Shown here one piece after another: positions 45,555 through 53,378 of a DNA stretch of 64,000 bases. Source of the DNA: Streptomyces massasporeus (GTDB lineage: Bacteria; Actinomycetota; Actinomycetes; Streptomycetales; Streptomycetaceae). The notes beneath the pieces are model-generated. The model worked only from the letters and a program-made list of their open reading frames with translations. It did no database searches and was not told the DNA's origin. Every line of letters begins with the position of its first letter. The first letter of the stretch is position 1. The stretch is taken from contig NZ_BMSE01000017.1 in NCBI RefSeq assembly GCF_014648995.1, positions 1-64,000 of the forward strand, read 5' to 3'. Position numbers and translations under genes: made by a program.

Positions 45555-45577
45555 TGTCTCGCCCTTCGGGCGGGACA
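45555..45577. terminator. hairpin downstream of the thiamine-binding-like gene
   Basis: TGTC-T-CGCCC (45555-45564) pairs with GGGCG-G-GACA (45568-45577), with one T-G wobble and a TTC loop. It lies 36 nt beyond the stop of the minus-strand gene and upstream of the marR promoter. Confidence 0.55.
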
Positions 45578-45612
45578 CCACGGGGACGCTGCGACGGGGC
45601 CGCTCTCGTCAT

Positions 45613-45906
45613 CTACTCGGCGAGGTGCCGCTCCACCGTCTCCACCTTGGACGTGAGGCCGTCCGTCACGCCGGGGCGAATGTCCGCCTTGAGGACGAGG
45701 GAGACCCGGGGGGCCCGGCGCTCGACCGCGGCGACCGCGCGCCGGACGACGTCCATGACCTCGTCCCACTCTCCCTCGACGGACGTGAACATCGCGTCCG
45801 TTCGGTTCGGCAGCCCCGACTCGCGCACCACCCGCACGGCGTCGGCGACGTACTCCCCCACGTCCTCACCGACCCCGAGGGGCGTCACGGAAAAGGCGAC
45901 GATCAC
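45613..45906 (-). CDS. MTH1187-family thiamine-binding-like protein
   Basis: The 97-residue ferredoxin-like-fold protein of the MTH1187/YkoF family: MIVAFSVTPLGVGEDVGEYVADAVRVVRESGLPNRTDAMFTSVEGEWDEVMDVVRRAVAAVE. Members bind thiamine or its precursors; its role here is unproven. The GTG start overlaps the stop of the upstream DUF3817 gene (GTGA), so the two are coupled. Confidence 0.88.
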   Translation of the reverse strand: MIVAFSVTPLGVGEDVGEYVADAVRVVRESGLPNRTDAMFTSVEGEWDEVMDVVRRAVAAVERRAPRVSLVLKADIRPGVTDGLTSKVETVERHLAE

Positions 45907-46247
45907 GCGCCCACCACGCCTTCCTTACGGGCGCGGGACGCGATGACCGCGTCCTCGGCCTCACGCCGCAGCATGCGCTCGGCGAAGAACCCGCCGGCCG
46001 GCAGCACCGAGAGGACGAAGTACAGCGCGGCAGTCTTCAGCGACCACTTCGCCCGGTTCCACGCGTCGGCCCAGAAGATGACGTACAAGACGAACAGCAC
46101 CCCATGCACCATGCCCATCACCGGCACGGCGTTGAAGTCCGTGGTCCGCTTCAGCACCGAGCAGACCAGCAGGAGGAGGAAGGAGATCGCCTCGGGGGCC
46201 GAGACCAGGCGGAGGCGGCGGATGGCGGTGGCGGTCTTGAGGTCCAC
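45903..46247 (-). CDS. DUF3817-family integral membrane protein (copy 2)
   Basis: The 114-residue protein has three TM segments (LVSAPEAISFLLLLVCSVL, VHGVLFVLYVIFWADAW, TAALYFVLSVLPAGGFFAERML). The signature MGMVHGVLFVLYV and AKWSLK aligns with copy 1 at 44624-44962, so the two are paralogues about 1 kb apart, separated by MarR and thiamine-binding genes. GTG 46247 after GAAGGTG. Function unknown. Confidence 0.9.
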   Translation of the reverse strand: MDLKTATAIRRLRLVSAPEAISFLLLLVCSVLKRTTDFNAVPVMGMVHGVLFVLYVIFWADAWNRAKWSLKTAALYFVLSVLPAGGFFAERMLRREAEDAVIASRARKEGVVGA

Positions 46248-46409
46248 GGGTCACCTTCGGTGGGAGAGAAACAGTTTGTGAACACGCGCACAAGCGTCCC
46301 GCCCATTGTGGCAAACCGACTCGGCACCCGGCCCCTAGGGGTGCGGTCAGGGACGTTCTCCACCCACGGGCCCTGTCCCAGGGGCCCGGCCTGCGGCTAC
46401 CTTCCAGTC

Positions 46410-47048
46410 GTGGCGATGTTCCGACTTCAGAGCAGCAAGGTGCTCGCCGTCGACATGACCGGGGATGCCGTGAAGGCGAAGAACGGCTCGATGGTCGCGT
46501 ACGACGGGGAGATGGCCTTCAAGAAGCTCAGCGGCGGCGGCGAGGGCATCCGGGGCATGGTGACCCGGCGGCTGACCGGTGAGCAGATGACGTTGATGGA
46601 GGTGAAGGGGCGCGGGACCTGCTGGTTCGCGGACCGCGCCTCCGAGATCAACCTGGTCAGCATCCAGGGCGACAAGCTGTACGTCGAGTCGAGCAACCTG
46701 CTCGCGACCGACGGCGGGCTGCGCACGGGCACGGAGTTCACGGGCCTGCGCGGCGCCTCGCAGGGCAACGGGCTGTTCACGACGTCCGTCGAGGGCCACG
46801 GCCAGGCGGCGATCATGTCGGACGGCCCGGCGGTGGTGCTGCGGGTGAGCGCGCAGTACCCGCTGACCGTCGACCCGGGGGCGTACGTGGCGCACCAGGG
46901 GAATCTGCGGCAGTCGTTCCAGTCCGGTGTGACGTTCCGCACACTGCTCGGTGAGGGCGGCGGCGAGGCCTTCCAGATGCGGTTCGAAGGGGACGGGCTG
47001 GTGTACGTGCAGCCGAGCGAGCGGAACACGATCGCGGGAGACGTGTGA
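46410..47048 (+). CDS. AIM24-family protein (first of three)
   Basis: The ~212-residue all-beta protein belongs to the AIM24/TerB-associated trp-RNA-binding-attenuation-like fold: SSKVLAVDMTGDAVKAKNGSMVAYDGEMAFKKLSGGGEGIRGMVTRRLTGEQMTLMEVKGRGTCWFAD. TACCTT (46398-46403) ends 6 nt before GTG 46410, so a leaderless start is likely; ATG 46416 would shorten it by two residues. Function is unknown in bacteria; eukaryotic AIM24 acts at the mitochondrial inner membrane. First of a three-gene operon of paralogues. Confidence 0.85.
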   Translation: MAMFRLQSSKVLAVDMTGDAVKAKNGSMVAYDGEMAFKKLSGGGEGIRGMVTRRLTGEQMTLMEVKGRGTCWFADRASEINLVSIQGDKLYVESSNLLATDGGLRTGTEFTGLRGASQGNGLFTTSVEGHGQAAIMSDGPAVVLRVSAQYPLTVDPGAYVAHQGNLRQSFQSGVTFRTLLGEGGGEAFQMRFEGDGLVYVQPSERNTIAGDV

Positions 47049-47049
47049 G

Positions 47050-47700
47050 ATGGCCTTCCGGGAGATCAACGGGAAGATGGTCGAGGCGACGGTCGCGCCG
47101 GGGCAGCGGCTGTTCAGTCAGCGCGGCGCGATGCTCGCGTACAAGGGCGAGGTGTCGTTCACGCCCAACATGGCGGGCGGCCAGGGCGGGATCATGTCGA
47201 TGATCGGCCGCCGGGTGGCGAACGAGGACACGCCCCTGATGTCCGTCGAGGGCAGCGGCACGGTCCTCTTCGGGCACGGCGGGCACCACATCCAGGTGAT
47301 CCGGCTCTCCGGCGACACGCTGTACGTGGAGGCGGACCGCCTCCTGGCCTTCGAGGGCACGCTCCAGCAGGGCACGATGTTCCTGGGTGCGCAGGGCGGC
47401 GTCATGGGCATGGTGCGGGGCCAGGTCAGCGGCCAGGGGCTGTTCACGACGACGCTGCAGGGCCACGGGGCCGTCGCGGTCATGGCGCACGGCGGCGTCA
47501 TCGAGATCCCGATCAGCCCGCAGCGGCCGGTCCATGTGGACCCGCAGGCCTACGTCGCCCACCACGGTGACGTCCGCAACAAGCTGTCCACGGCGCTCGG
47601 CTGGCGGGACATGGTGGGCCGCGGCTCGGGCGAGGCCTTCCAGCTGGAGCTCAGCGGAAGCGGTGTGGTGTACGTCCAGGCGTCGGAGGAGAAGCTGTGA
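47050..47700 (+). CDS. AIM24-family protein (second of three)
   Basis: The 216-residue paralogue: FREINGKMVEATVAPGQRLFSQRGAMLAYKGEVSFTPNMAGGQGGIMSMIGRRVANEDTPLMSVEGSGTVLFGHGG. The Gly-rich central loop (GTMFLGAQGGVMGMVRGQVSGQGLFTTTLQGHGAVAV) is shared with the first copy (GLFTTSVEGHGQAAI). Start ATG lies one base after the first gene's stop. Confidence 0.88.
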   Translation: MAFREINGKMVEATVAPGQRLFSQRGAMLAYKGEVSFTPNMAGGQGGIMSMIGRRVANEDTPLMSVEGSGTVLFGHGGHHIQVIRLSGDTLYVEADRLLAFEGTLQQGTMFLGAQGGVMGMVRGQVSGQGLFTTTLQGHGAVAVMAHGGVIEIPISPQRPVHVDPQAYVAHHGDVRNKLSTALGWRDMVGRGSGEAFQLELSGSGVVYVQASEEKL

Positions 47701-48497
47701 GCACCTACGGAACCCCGGGCGCCGGCCCCGTGGTCCTCGACCCGGCGACGCTGCCGGCGGACGACAACGTCAACGCGTACACCTTCTGCGTGGAGCTCAA
47801 GGGGAGCCAGTGGTTCCTGCAGAAGGGGAAGATGATCGCCTACTACGGGTCGATCGACTTCAACGGCGTCGGACACGGCCGGCTGGACCGTCTCGTCCGC
47901 ACGTCGTTCCATTCGCCACTGCACGCGAGCGACTGGGTCGTGGCGGAGGGCTCGGGCAGGATGCTCCTCGCCGACCGGGCCTTCGACGTCAATTCGTACG
48001 ACCTCGAGGACGGCAACCTGACCATTCGCTCCGGCAACCTGCTTGCTTTTCAGCCAACTCTGTCACTGAAGCAATCAATCGTGCCGGGTTTTCTGACCCT
48101 CATCGGAACCGGAAAGTTCGTGGCCGCGTCGAACGGACCGGTGGTGTTCATGGAACCCCCGATCAGGGTCGACCCCCAGGCCCTGGTCGGCTGGGCCGAC
48201 TGCCCCTCTCCGTGCCACCACTACGACCACGGTTACATGACCGGCGTCATGGGCGGTCTACGTGCACTGACGGGCCTGGGCGGGGCCTCCGGCGAGGAGC
48301 ACCAGTTCGAGTTCGTGGGTGCCGGGACGGTGCTGCTCCAGTCGTCCGAGACCCTGATGGCCGAGCAGGCCACGGGGACCGTTCCGCACCAGGCCGGCGT
48401 GCCCGGCGGCGGGACGCACAGCCCACAGACGGGGCAGTCCGGGGTACCGCGCCTTCCCGGACAGCTGGGGGACCTCCAGCGTCGCTTCGGGCTGTGA
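47697..48497 (+). CDS. AIM24-family protein (third of three, longer)
   Basis: This 266-residue paralogue has an extra N-terminus and a Gly/Pro-rich C-terminal tail (VPGGGTHSPQTGQSGVPRLPGQLGDLQRRFGL). Core: FCVELKGSQWFLQKGKMIAYYGSIDFNGVGHGRLDRLVRTSFHSPLHASDWVVAEGSGRMLLADRAFDV. It carries a unique Cys/His cluster (DCPSPCHHYDHGY) before the last strands, which might bind metal. GTG start within the previous stop. Codons around 47985-48120 are clearly more AT-rich than the rest. Confidence 0.85.
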   Translation: MSTYGTPGAGPVVLDPATLPADDNVNAYTFCVELKGSQWFLQKGKMIAYYGSIDFNGVGHGRLDRLVRTSFHSPLHASDWVVAEGSGRMLLADRAFDVNSYDLEDGNLTIRSGNLLAFQPTLSLKQSIVPGFLTLIGTGKFVAASNGPVVFMEPPIRVDPQALVGWADCPSPCHHYDHGYMTGVMGGLRALTGLGGASGEEHQFEFVGAGTVLLQSSETLMAEQATGTVPHQAGVPGGGTHSPQTGQSGVPRLPGQLGDLQRRFGL

Positions 48498-48501
48498 GCG
48501 G

Positions 48502-48580
48502 TAGTCTGCGGAGTGTGACATCGAACGTCTGCGCACTGGTGTTCGCCAGGCGTGCGCGGTCACACGCCACCCCTCACTAG
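48502..48580 (+). CDS. candidate leaderless 21-residue peptide upstream of absC
   Basis: TAGTCT (48502-48507) is followed after 7 nt by GTG at 48515, opening a 22-codon ORF that ends in TAG at 48578-48580. The peptide is Arg-rich at its C-terminal half and has one Cys at position 6. It lies between the AIM24 operon and absC, ending 33 nt before the latter's ATG. It could be a leader peptide of absC or chance. Confidence 0.35.
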
Positions 48581-48601
48581 TTCGCCTTTCAACATTTTAG
48601 G

Positions 48602-48613
48602 TAGACTTCATTC
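48602..48613 (+). promoter_or_regulatory. absC -10 box at leaderless distance
   Basis: TAGACT (48602-48607) ends 6 nt before the ATG at 48614, in a locally AT-rich stretch (48585-48613). No Shine-Dalgarno precedes the ATG. Confidence 0.55.
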
Positions 48614-49090
48614 ATGGAGACCGAGACGGCCACCCGCTGGCTGACCGATGCGGAGCAGTGCGCTTGGCGCACCCACCTGGAGGTCAACAGGCTGTTGACG
48701 TACCAGCTCGAGAAGGACCTGCAGCCGTTCGGCCTGACAATGAACGACTACGAGATCCTGGTGAATCTCTCCGAGTCCGAGGGCCAGAGGATGCGGATGA
48801 GCGACCTCGCTTCCGCCACCCTCCAGTCCAAGAGCCGCCTCTCGCACCAGATCACGCGCATGGAGAACGGGAACCTGGTCCGGCGGGAGAACTGCGAGTC
48901 GGACCGCCGGGGGCTCTACGCGGTCCTGACCGACCACGGGATGACGACGATGCAGAAGGTCGCGCCCCACCATGTGGCGTCCGTGCGCAGGCACTTCATC
49001 GACCTGCTGTCCCCCGAGGCCCTGACCGAGCTCGACAAGGCCCTCAAGCCCATCGCGGAGCACCTGCGCGGCCAGCGCGGGCGCCCCTGA
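48614..49090 (+). CDS. absC: MarR-family pleiotropic regulator, AbsC-like
   Basis: The 158-residue winged-helix protein: LEVNRLLTYQLEKDLQPFGLTMNDYEILVNLSESEGQRMRMSDLASATLQSKSRLSHQITRMENGNLVRRENCESDRRGLYAVLTDHG. S. coelicolor AbsC (from memory, SCO5405) has this length and neighbourhood (two-component system SCO5403/5404-like on one side), and controls antibiotic genes and zinc-related genes. The assignment relies on synteny plus my recall of its sequence. Initiation appears leaderless. It is convergent with a histidine kinase gene, only 12 bp away. Confidence 0.82.
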   Translation: METETATRWLTDAEQCAWRTHLEVNRLLTYQLEKDLQPFGLTMNDYEILVNLSESEGQRMRMSDLASATLQSKSRLSHQITRMENGNLVRRENCESDRRGLYAVLTDHGMTTMQKVAPHHVASVRRHFIDLLSPEALTELDKALKPIAEHLRGQRGRP

Positions 49091-49102
49091 CCGCAGCCCC
49101 CG

Positions 49103-50512
49103 CTAGACGAGCGGCAGGCGGAGTTCGAACAGGGCTCCGCCTGCGGGCCCCCGTCCGGCCGTGAGCGTGCCGCCGTGCCGGACGGCCACGTCGCGGGCGA
49201 TGGCGAGCCCCAACCCGGCTCCGCCGTCGTCGCGGCTGCGGGCCGCGTCCAGCCGGACGAACCGTTCGAAGATCCGCTCCCGGTCGTCCTCGGGCACCCC
49301 GTCACCGTCGTCGGCCACCCCGATCACGGCCCGGTCGCCCTCGCGCCGCACGTTCACGGTCACGGCCGACCGGGCGTGCCGCTGGGCGTTGTCGAGCAGA
49401 TTGGCGAGCACCCTCCCCAACTGCCCCCGCGACCCGGCCACCTCCACCGGCTCCGCGTCCACGGTCACACCCGTCCGCCCCTCGACCGCCTCCCGGGCCA
49501 GCCGGGCGAGGTCCACCTTTGCGTCGTTGGGCCGCTCCCCCGCGTCCAGCCGGGCGAGCAGCAGCAGGTCGGCGGCCAGCCGCTGAAGCCGGACGGTGTC
49601 CTCCACGGCCCCGTCCAGATCCAGCAGCTCGGGATGCGCGGCGGCCACCTCCAACTGCGTCCGCAGCGAGGCGATGGGGCTGCGCAGCTCATGGGAGGCG
49701 TCGGCGACGAACCGCCGCTGCCGCTCCACGGACGTCTCCAGCGCCGCGAGCGTCTCGTTGGTGGTGCTGGCGAGCCGGGCGATCTCGTCGTGCGTGTCCG
49801 GCTCCGGAACGCGCCGCGCGAGGTCCTCGGACTGGGTGATCGCGGCCATCTCGCGCCGGATCCCCTCCACGGGCCGCAGGGCCCGCCGGGTGACCAGCCA
49901 GGTCACGGCCGCGACGACACCGAGCAGCAGCGGGAACCCGATCAGCATCACCGTCAGCGCGGACCGTACGGCCCCGTGTTCGGCGGCCAGCGGGGAACCG
50001 GCGTAGACCTTGAGGTGCCCCCGGTCGTGGGTCTCCACCTCGACGGCGGCGAACCGGTAGTCCTCCGCGTCCCCGTCGATGGTGGCCGACCCGTTGCTGA
50101 AGACGCTCTCCCCCGAGATCTCACCGGCTTCGAGGGGCTCGCCCGCGTCGTCGGAGTCGTCATCGTCATCCCCGGTGGGCTTCACCGCCGGCCGCGGCTT
50201 CACCTGCCCGCTGTCGGTGCCGCTGATCTTCTCCAGATCCTCACTGGCCGCGACCAGCCGCCCGTGCTCGTCCAGGACCTGGACGGGCCCGTCGTCGCCG
50301 TCCAGCCCCGAGAGCTTGTCGTACGGCGTCCCGGCGGCGAGCTCGGAGGCGACCGCCCGCGCGGAGCGCTCCGCCTGCGTACCGGCCTCGCCGATCAGGT
50401 TGGACCGCAGGGACAGCAGCACGGCGGCCCCGGCGGCGACGAGCGCCACCGCGACGACCAGCGTCGCCCCCAGCGTGGCCCGCGCCCGGACGGACCCGAA
50501 CAGCCGCCTCAC
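49103..50512 (-). CDS. sensor histidine kinase (OmpR-type system)
   Basis: The 469-residue membrane kinase has TM1 (ARATLGATLVVAVALVAAGAAVLLSL), an extracellular sensor with an acidic tract (PTGDDDDDSDDAGEPLEAGE), TM2 (ALTVMLIGFPLLLGVVAAVTWLV), a HAMP domain (LRPVEGIRREMAAITQ...), an H-box (VADASHELRSPIASLRTQLE), an N-box (NLLDNAQRHA), G1 (VADDGDGVP) and G2 (GAGLGLAIARDVA). GTG start lies in the response-regulator stop (GTGA). Acidic patches facing outside hint at cation sensing, an inference shared with the PepSY partner gene. Confidence 0.94.
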   Translation of the reverse strand: MRRLFGSVRARATLGATLVVAVALVAAGAAVLLSLRSNLIGEAGTQAERSARAVASELAAGTPYDKLSGLDGDDGPVQVLDEHGRLVAASEDLEKISGTDSGQVKPRPAVKPTGDDDDDSDDAGEPLEAGEISGESVFSNGSATIDGDAEDYRFAAVEVETHDRGHLKVYAGSPLAAEHGAVRSALTVMLIGFPLLLGVVAAVTWLVTRRALRPVEGIRREMAAITQSEDLARRVPEPDTHDEIARLASTTNETLAALETSVERQRRFVADASHELRSPIASLRTQLEVAAAHPELLDLDGAVEDTVRLQRLAADLLLLARLDAGERPNDAKVDLARLAREAVEGRTGVTVDAEPVEVAGSRGQLGRVLANLLDNAQRHARSAVTVNVRREGDRAVIGVADDGDGVPEDDRERIFERFVRLDAARSRDDGGAGLGLAIARDVAVRHGGTLTAGRGPAGGALFELRLPLV

Positions 50513-51177
50513 GGCGACGTCTCCAGCCGGTAGCCGGCCCCGCGCACGGTCCGGATCAGCCCCGCCCGCAGCTTCCGCCGCAGCGTGCTGACGTACACCT
50601 CGACGATGTTCGGATCGCCCTCGTACGCGAAGTCCCAGACGTGCTCCAGGATCTCGGACTTGGACACCACCTCGCCGGCCCGCAGCACGAGCTGCTCCAG
50701 CACGGAGAACTCCTTGGTGGTGAGGGTGATCTCGTTCTCGCCCAGGAAGACCCGCCGGGCCGCGGTGTCCACCTTCAGATCCCCGTGCACATGCACGGGC
50801 GAGGCCCCCGCGCCCTGCCCGCGCCGCCGCAGCAGCGCCTTGACCCGGGCGACGAGCACGACGTACGAGAACGGCTTGGTCAGATAGTCGTCCGCACCGG
50901 TGTCGAGCCCCTCGGCCTCGTCGTACTCGCCGTCCTTGGCGGTCAGCATCAGGATCGGCACGTCGTGCCCGGCGGCGCGCAGGGCCGCGCAGACCCGGTA
51001 GCCGTTGAGGCCGGGCAGCATGATGTCGAGGATGACCAGGTCGTACGTGCCCTCCGAGGCCTGGTACAGCCCCTCCCGTCCGTCGTGGACGACGTCCACG
51101 GCGTATCCCTCGGCCGTCAGGCCCCTGGCGAGCGACAGGGCCAGCCGCTTCTCGTCCTCCACGATCAACAGGCGCAT
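50509..51177 (-). CDS. response regulator, OmpR/PhoB family
   Basis: The 222-residue protein has a receiver domain (VEDEKRL; D51 in LVILDIMLPGLNGYRVC; Thr in ILMLTAKDG; Lys in LTKPFSYV) and a winged-helix effector (LTTKEFSVLEQLVLRAGEVVSKSEILEHVWDFAYEGDPNIVEVYVSTLRRKL). It is coupled to its kinase. It is divergent from a PepSY protein and the gap contains TCAG repeats at helical spacing, the usual OmpR-family binding pattern. Confidence 0.95.
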   Translation of the reverse strand: MRLLIVEDEKRLALSLARGLTAEGYAVDVVHDGREGLYQASEGTYDLVILDIMLPGLNGYRVCAALRAAGHDVPILMLTAKDGEYDEAEGLDTGADDYLTKPFSYVVLVARVKALLRRRGQGAGASPVHVHGDLKVDTAARRVFLGENEITLTTKEFSVLEQLVLRAGEVVSKSEILEHVWDFAYEGDPNIVEVYVSTLRRKLRAGLIRTVRGAGYRLETSP

Positions 51178-51195
51178 GGGTAAAGAGTGGCAAAG

Positions 51196-51247
51196 GGAAC
51201 CTGAAGATCCCTTCAGGGGGCTTCAGGTTCCTCTCAGCCTCCGTCAG
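51196..51247. promoter_or_regulatory. helically phased TCAG repeats and inverted repeat between response regulator and PepSY genes
   Basis: TCAG occurs at 51213, 51223, 51234 and 51244 (steps 10, 11, 10). GGAACCTGAAG (51196-51206) is the exact inverse of CTTCAGGTTCC (51221-51231), and CCTGAAG-N4-CTTCAGG lies at 51200-51217. It is a strong candidate for the response regulator's own binding site controlling both genes. Confidence 0.8.
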
Positions 51248-51293
51248 CCAGAGTCGAAGACGTCGAAAACAAAACGACTCGGGAGGAATCCGC

Positions 51294-51950
51294 ATGAAGC
51301 GCAACATCGTGATCGCCGCTGTGACCGCCGCCGCTCTGATCGGAGGCGGGACGGCCACGGCCCTCGCGACCACGGGAGACGACCAGGGCTCGGCGCGGCA
51401 GGCGGCCACCACTCAGCTGTCGAACGACGACGTCCGGGACGACCGGGACGACGACGGCGACCGGGACGACGCCGAGAAGGCGGTGTCGGCGGACGTGACG
51501 GCGTCCGAGGCGATCGCCTCCGCGCTGAAGCACACGTCGGGCACGGTGGTCTCCGCCGAGCTGGACGACGAGGACGACAGCGGCAAGGTCGTCTGGACGG
51601 TCGACGTCCTGTCGGGCGACAACACCTGGCACAGCGTGAGCGTCGACCCGGCGAACGGCAAGGTCCTCGGCTCGCACACCGACGACGAGGACGACACGGC
51701 GCAGGTGCGGGCGGCGCTGAAGGGCTCGTCGGTGACGGCCGAGGAGGCGGCGAAGGCTGCCGCCGGCAAGGGCGTGGTGACGTCCGTGGACCTCGACGAC
51801 GACGGCAAGAACAAGTCCTGGGAGGCCGAGACGCGCAAGTCCGGCGGCGCCGAGCAGGACTGGAAGATCGACCTCACCTCGGGCAAGGTCACGGCGGACC
51901 GCGCCGACGCGCAGGACGACGACGCGGACGACGCTGACGACCAGGACTGA
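51294..51950 (+). CDS. secreted PepSY-domain protein
   Basis: The 218-residue protein has a signal peptide (KRNIVIAAVTAAALIGGGTATALATTG), an acidic linker (NDDVRDDRDDDGDRDDAE) and two PepSY units (VTASEAIASALKHTSGTVVSAELDDEDDSGKVVWTVDVLSGDNTWHSVSVDPANGKVLG; VTAEEAAKAAAGKGVVTSVDLDDDGKNKSWEAETRKSG). PepSY domains inhibit peptidases or occur in cell-envelope metal-responsive systems. It is probably regulated by the divergent two-component system. It is followed by a terminator. Confidence 0.93.
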   Translation: MKRNIVIAAVTAAALIGGGTATALATTGDDQGSARQAATTQLSNDDVRDDRDDDGDRDDAEKAVSADVTASEAIASALKHTSGTVVSAELDDEDDSGKVVWTVDVLSGDNTWHSVSVDPANGKVLGSHTDDEDDTAQVRAALKGSSVTAEEAAKAAAGKGVVTSVDLDDDGKNKSWEAETRKSGGAEQDWKIDLTSGKVTADRADAQDDDADDADDQD

Positions 51951-51971
51951 TCAGCAGCTGCCCCTCTTCAC

Positions 51972-52003
51972 GGCCCCGGCGTCCCCACACGGACGCCGGG
52001 GCC
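51972..52003 (+). terminator. terminator of the PepSY gene
   Basis: GGCCCCGGCGTCC (51972-51984) and GGACGCCGGGGCC (51991-52003) are exact complements around a 6-nt loop, 21 nt after the stop. Confidence 0.8.
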
Positions 52004-52350
52004 GGGTGGGTCCGCGACCCGGCGTCTTCGGGGTGCCGCTGCGTTGGTGCCGAGGCCGGGTGGGCCGGGTGGGTCCCCGGTGTCCCAAGGTGCCGCTGCG
52101 TTGGTGCTGGGGGCGGGTGGGGCCGCAGCCCGGCGGAGCGGGGTGCCGCTACGCGCTCCCGCACCCGCGTACGGCGAGAAGGGGTCGTGTCGGGGGGTGT
52201 CCGCCCGCAGCGGTTGGCGCGTCAACGGACAGTCAGTCGGTAAAAAGGTCCATCGCGCCGTTCCGAGGACGGACACCCCCCGGCGCGGCCCCGACCCACA
52301 CCCCACGCGAAGGCGAGACGAACGCGCACCCCCACCCACCGCCAGGCGAA
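52004..52350. repeat. dispersed structured element, copy B
   Basis: The gene-free stretch between convergent PepSY and meaB genes. It starts with three imperfect ~55-bp units built around GGTGCCGCTGCG (52032, 52089, 52142 with A for G), the last of which is shared with copy A. The core 52187-52240 and 52251-52298 is identical to copy A except for one C in a C-run, and the 10-bp centre (52241-52250, TAAAAAGGTC) differs. The same 12-bp closing stem is present. No gene signals are seen. Confidence 0.85.
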
Positions 52351-52365
52351 AAGGCCGAAGCCGTC

Positions 52366-53322
52366 TCAGCCCTCCGTCAACCCGGCCACCAGCTCGTCAG
52401 CCGCCCGGTAGGGGTCCAGTTCGCCCGCGATGATCCGCTCCGCCAGCGCCCCGAGGCGCCGGTCCCCGTGCAGGTCCCCGATCCGCTCCCGCAGCGCCGT
52501 CACCGCGATCGTCTCGACCTCCCGCGACGCCCGGGAGAGCCGCCGCTCCGCGAGCACACCCCGCTCCTCCATCCAGGCCCGGTGCTTCTCCAGCGCCTCG
52601 ACGACCTCGTCGACGCCCTCGCCCCGCGCGGCGACCGTCTTCACGATCGGCGGACGCCAGTCGCCCGGCCCCCGGGACTCCCCCAGCCCCAGCATGTGGT
52701 TCAGCTCGCGAGCCGTCGCGTCCGCCCCGTCCCGGTCCGCCTTGTTCACGACGTACACGTCGCCGATCTCCAGGATTCCGGCCTTGGCCGCCTGGATCCC
52801 GTCCCCCATCCCCGGCGCGAGCAGCACGACGGACGTGTCCGCCTGGGAGGCGATCTCCACCTCCGACTGCCCCACCCCCACCGTCTCGACCAGGATCACG
52901 TCGCAGCCGGCGGCGTCCAGCACCCGGATCGCCTGCGGAGCCGACCAGGCCAGCCCGCCCAGATGCCCGCGCGTGGCCATCGACCTGATGTACACACCCG
53001 GGTCGGACGCGTGCTCCGACATCCGCACCCGGTCCCCGAGCAGCGCACCGCCCGAGAACGGGGACGACGGGTCGACGGCGAGCACGCCGACCCGCTTGTC
53101 CTGCTTGCGGTACGCGGAGACCAGCGCCGAGGTCGACGTCGACTTGCCGACCCCGGGCGACCCGGTCAGTCCCACCACGTACGCCCCGCCCGTCAGCGGC
53201 GCCAGCGCCGCCATGACCTCCCGCAGCTGCGGGGACGCCCCCTCCACCAGGGAGATCAGCCGGGCCACGGCCCGCGGCCGGCCTTCCCTGGCCTGGGCCA
53301 CCAGGGTGGAGACGTCCTGCAT
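52366..53322 (-). CDS. meaB: MeaB, G-protein chaperone of B12-dependent mutases
   Basis: The 318-residue G3E GTPase protects and reloads adenosylcobalamin-dependent acyl-CoA mutases. Motifs: Walker A GLTGSPGVGKSTSTSALVSAYR, AVDPSSPFSGGALLGDRVRM, VETVGVGQSEVEIA, and guanine-binding VVNKADRDG. Length fits MeaB/ArgK. ATG 53322 or GTG 53325 may start it. It follows thiolase by 56 nt on the same strand. IcmA, encoded 8 kb away, and the methylmalonyl-CoA mutase elsewhere are probable clients. Confidence 0.95.
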   Translation of the reverse strand: MQDVSTLVAQAREGRPRAVARLISLVEGASPQLREVMAALAPLTGGAYVVGLTGSPGVGKSTSTSALVSAYRKQDKRVGVLAVDPSSPFSGGALLGDRVRMSEHASDPGVYIRSMATRGHLGGLAWSAPQAIRVLDAAGCDVILVETVGVGQSEVEIASQADTSVVLLAPGMGDGIQAAKAGILEIGDVYVVNKADRDGADATARELNHMLGLGESRGPGDWRPPIVKTVAARGEGVDEVVEALEKHRAWMEERGVLAERRLSRASREVETIAVTALRERIGDLHGDRRLGALAERIIAGELDPYRAADELVAGLTEG

Positions 53323-53378
53323 CACAGCTCACAGCTCCGTTCAGATAAGGGACGTACCGAGAAGGGACATACCGGGAC

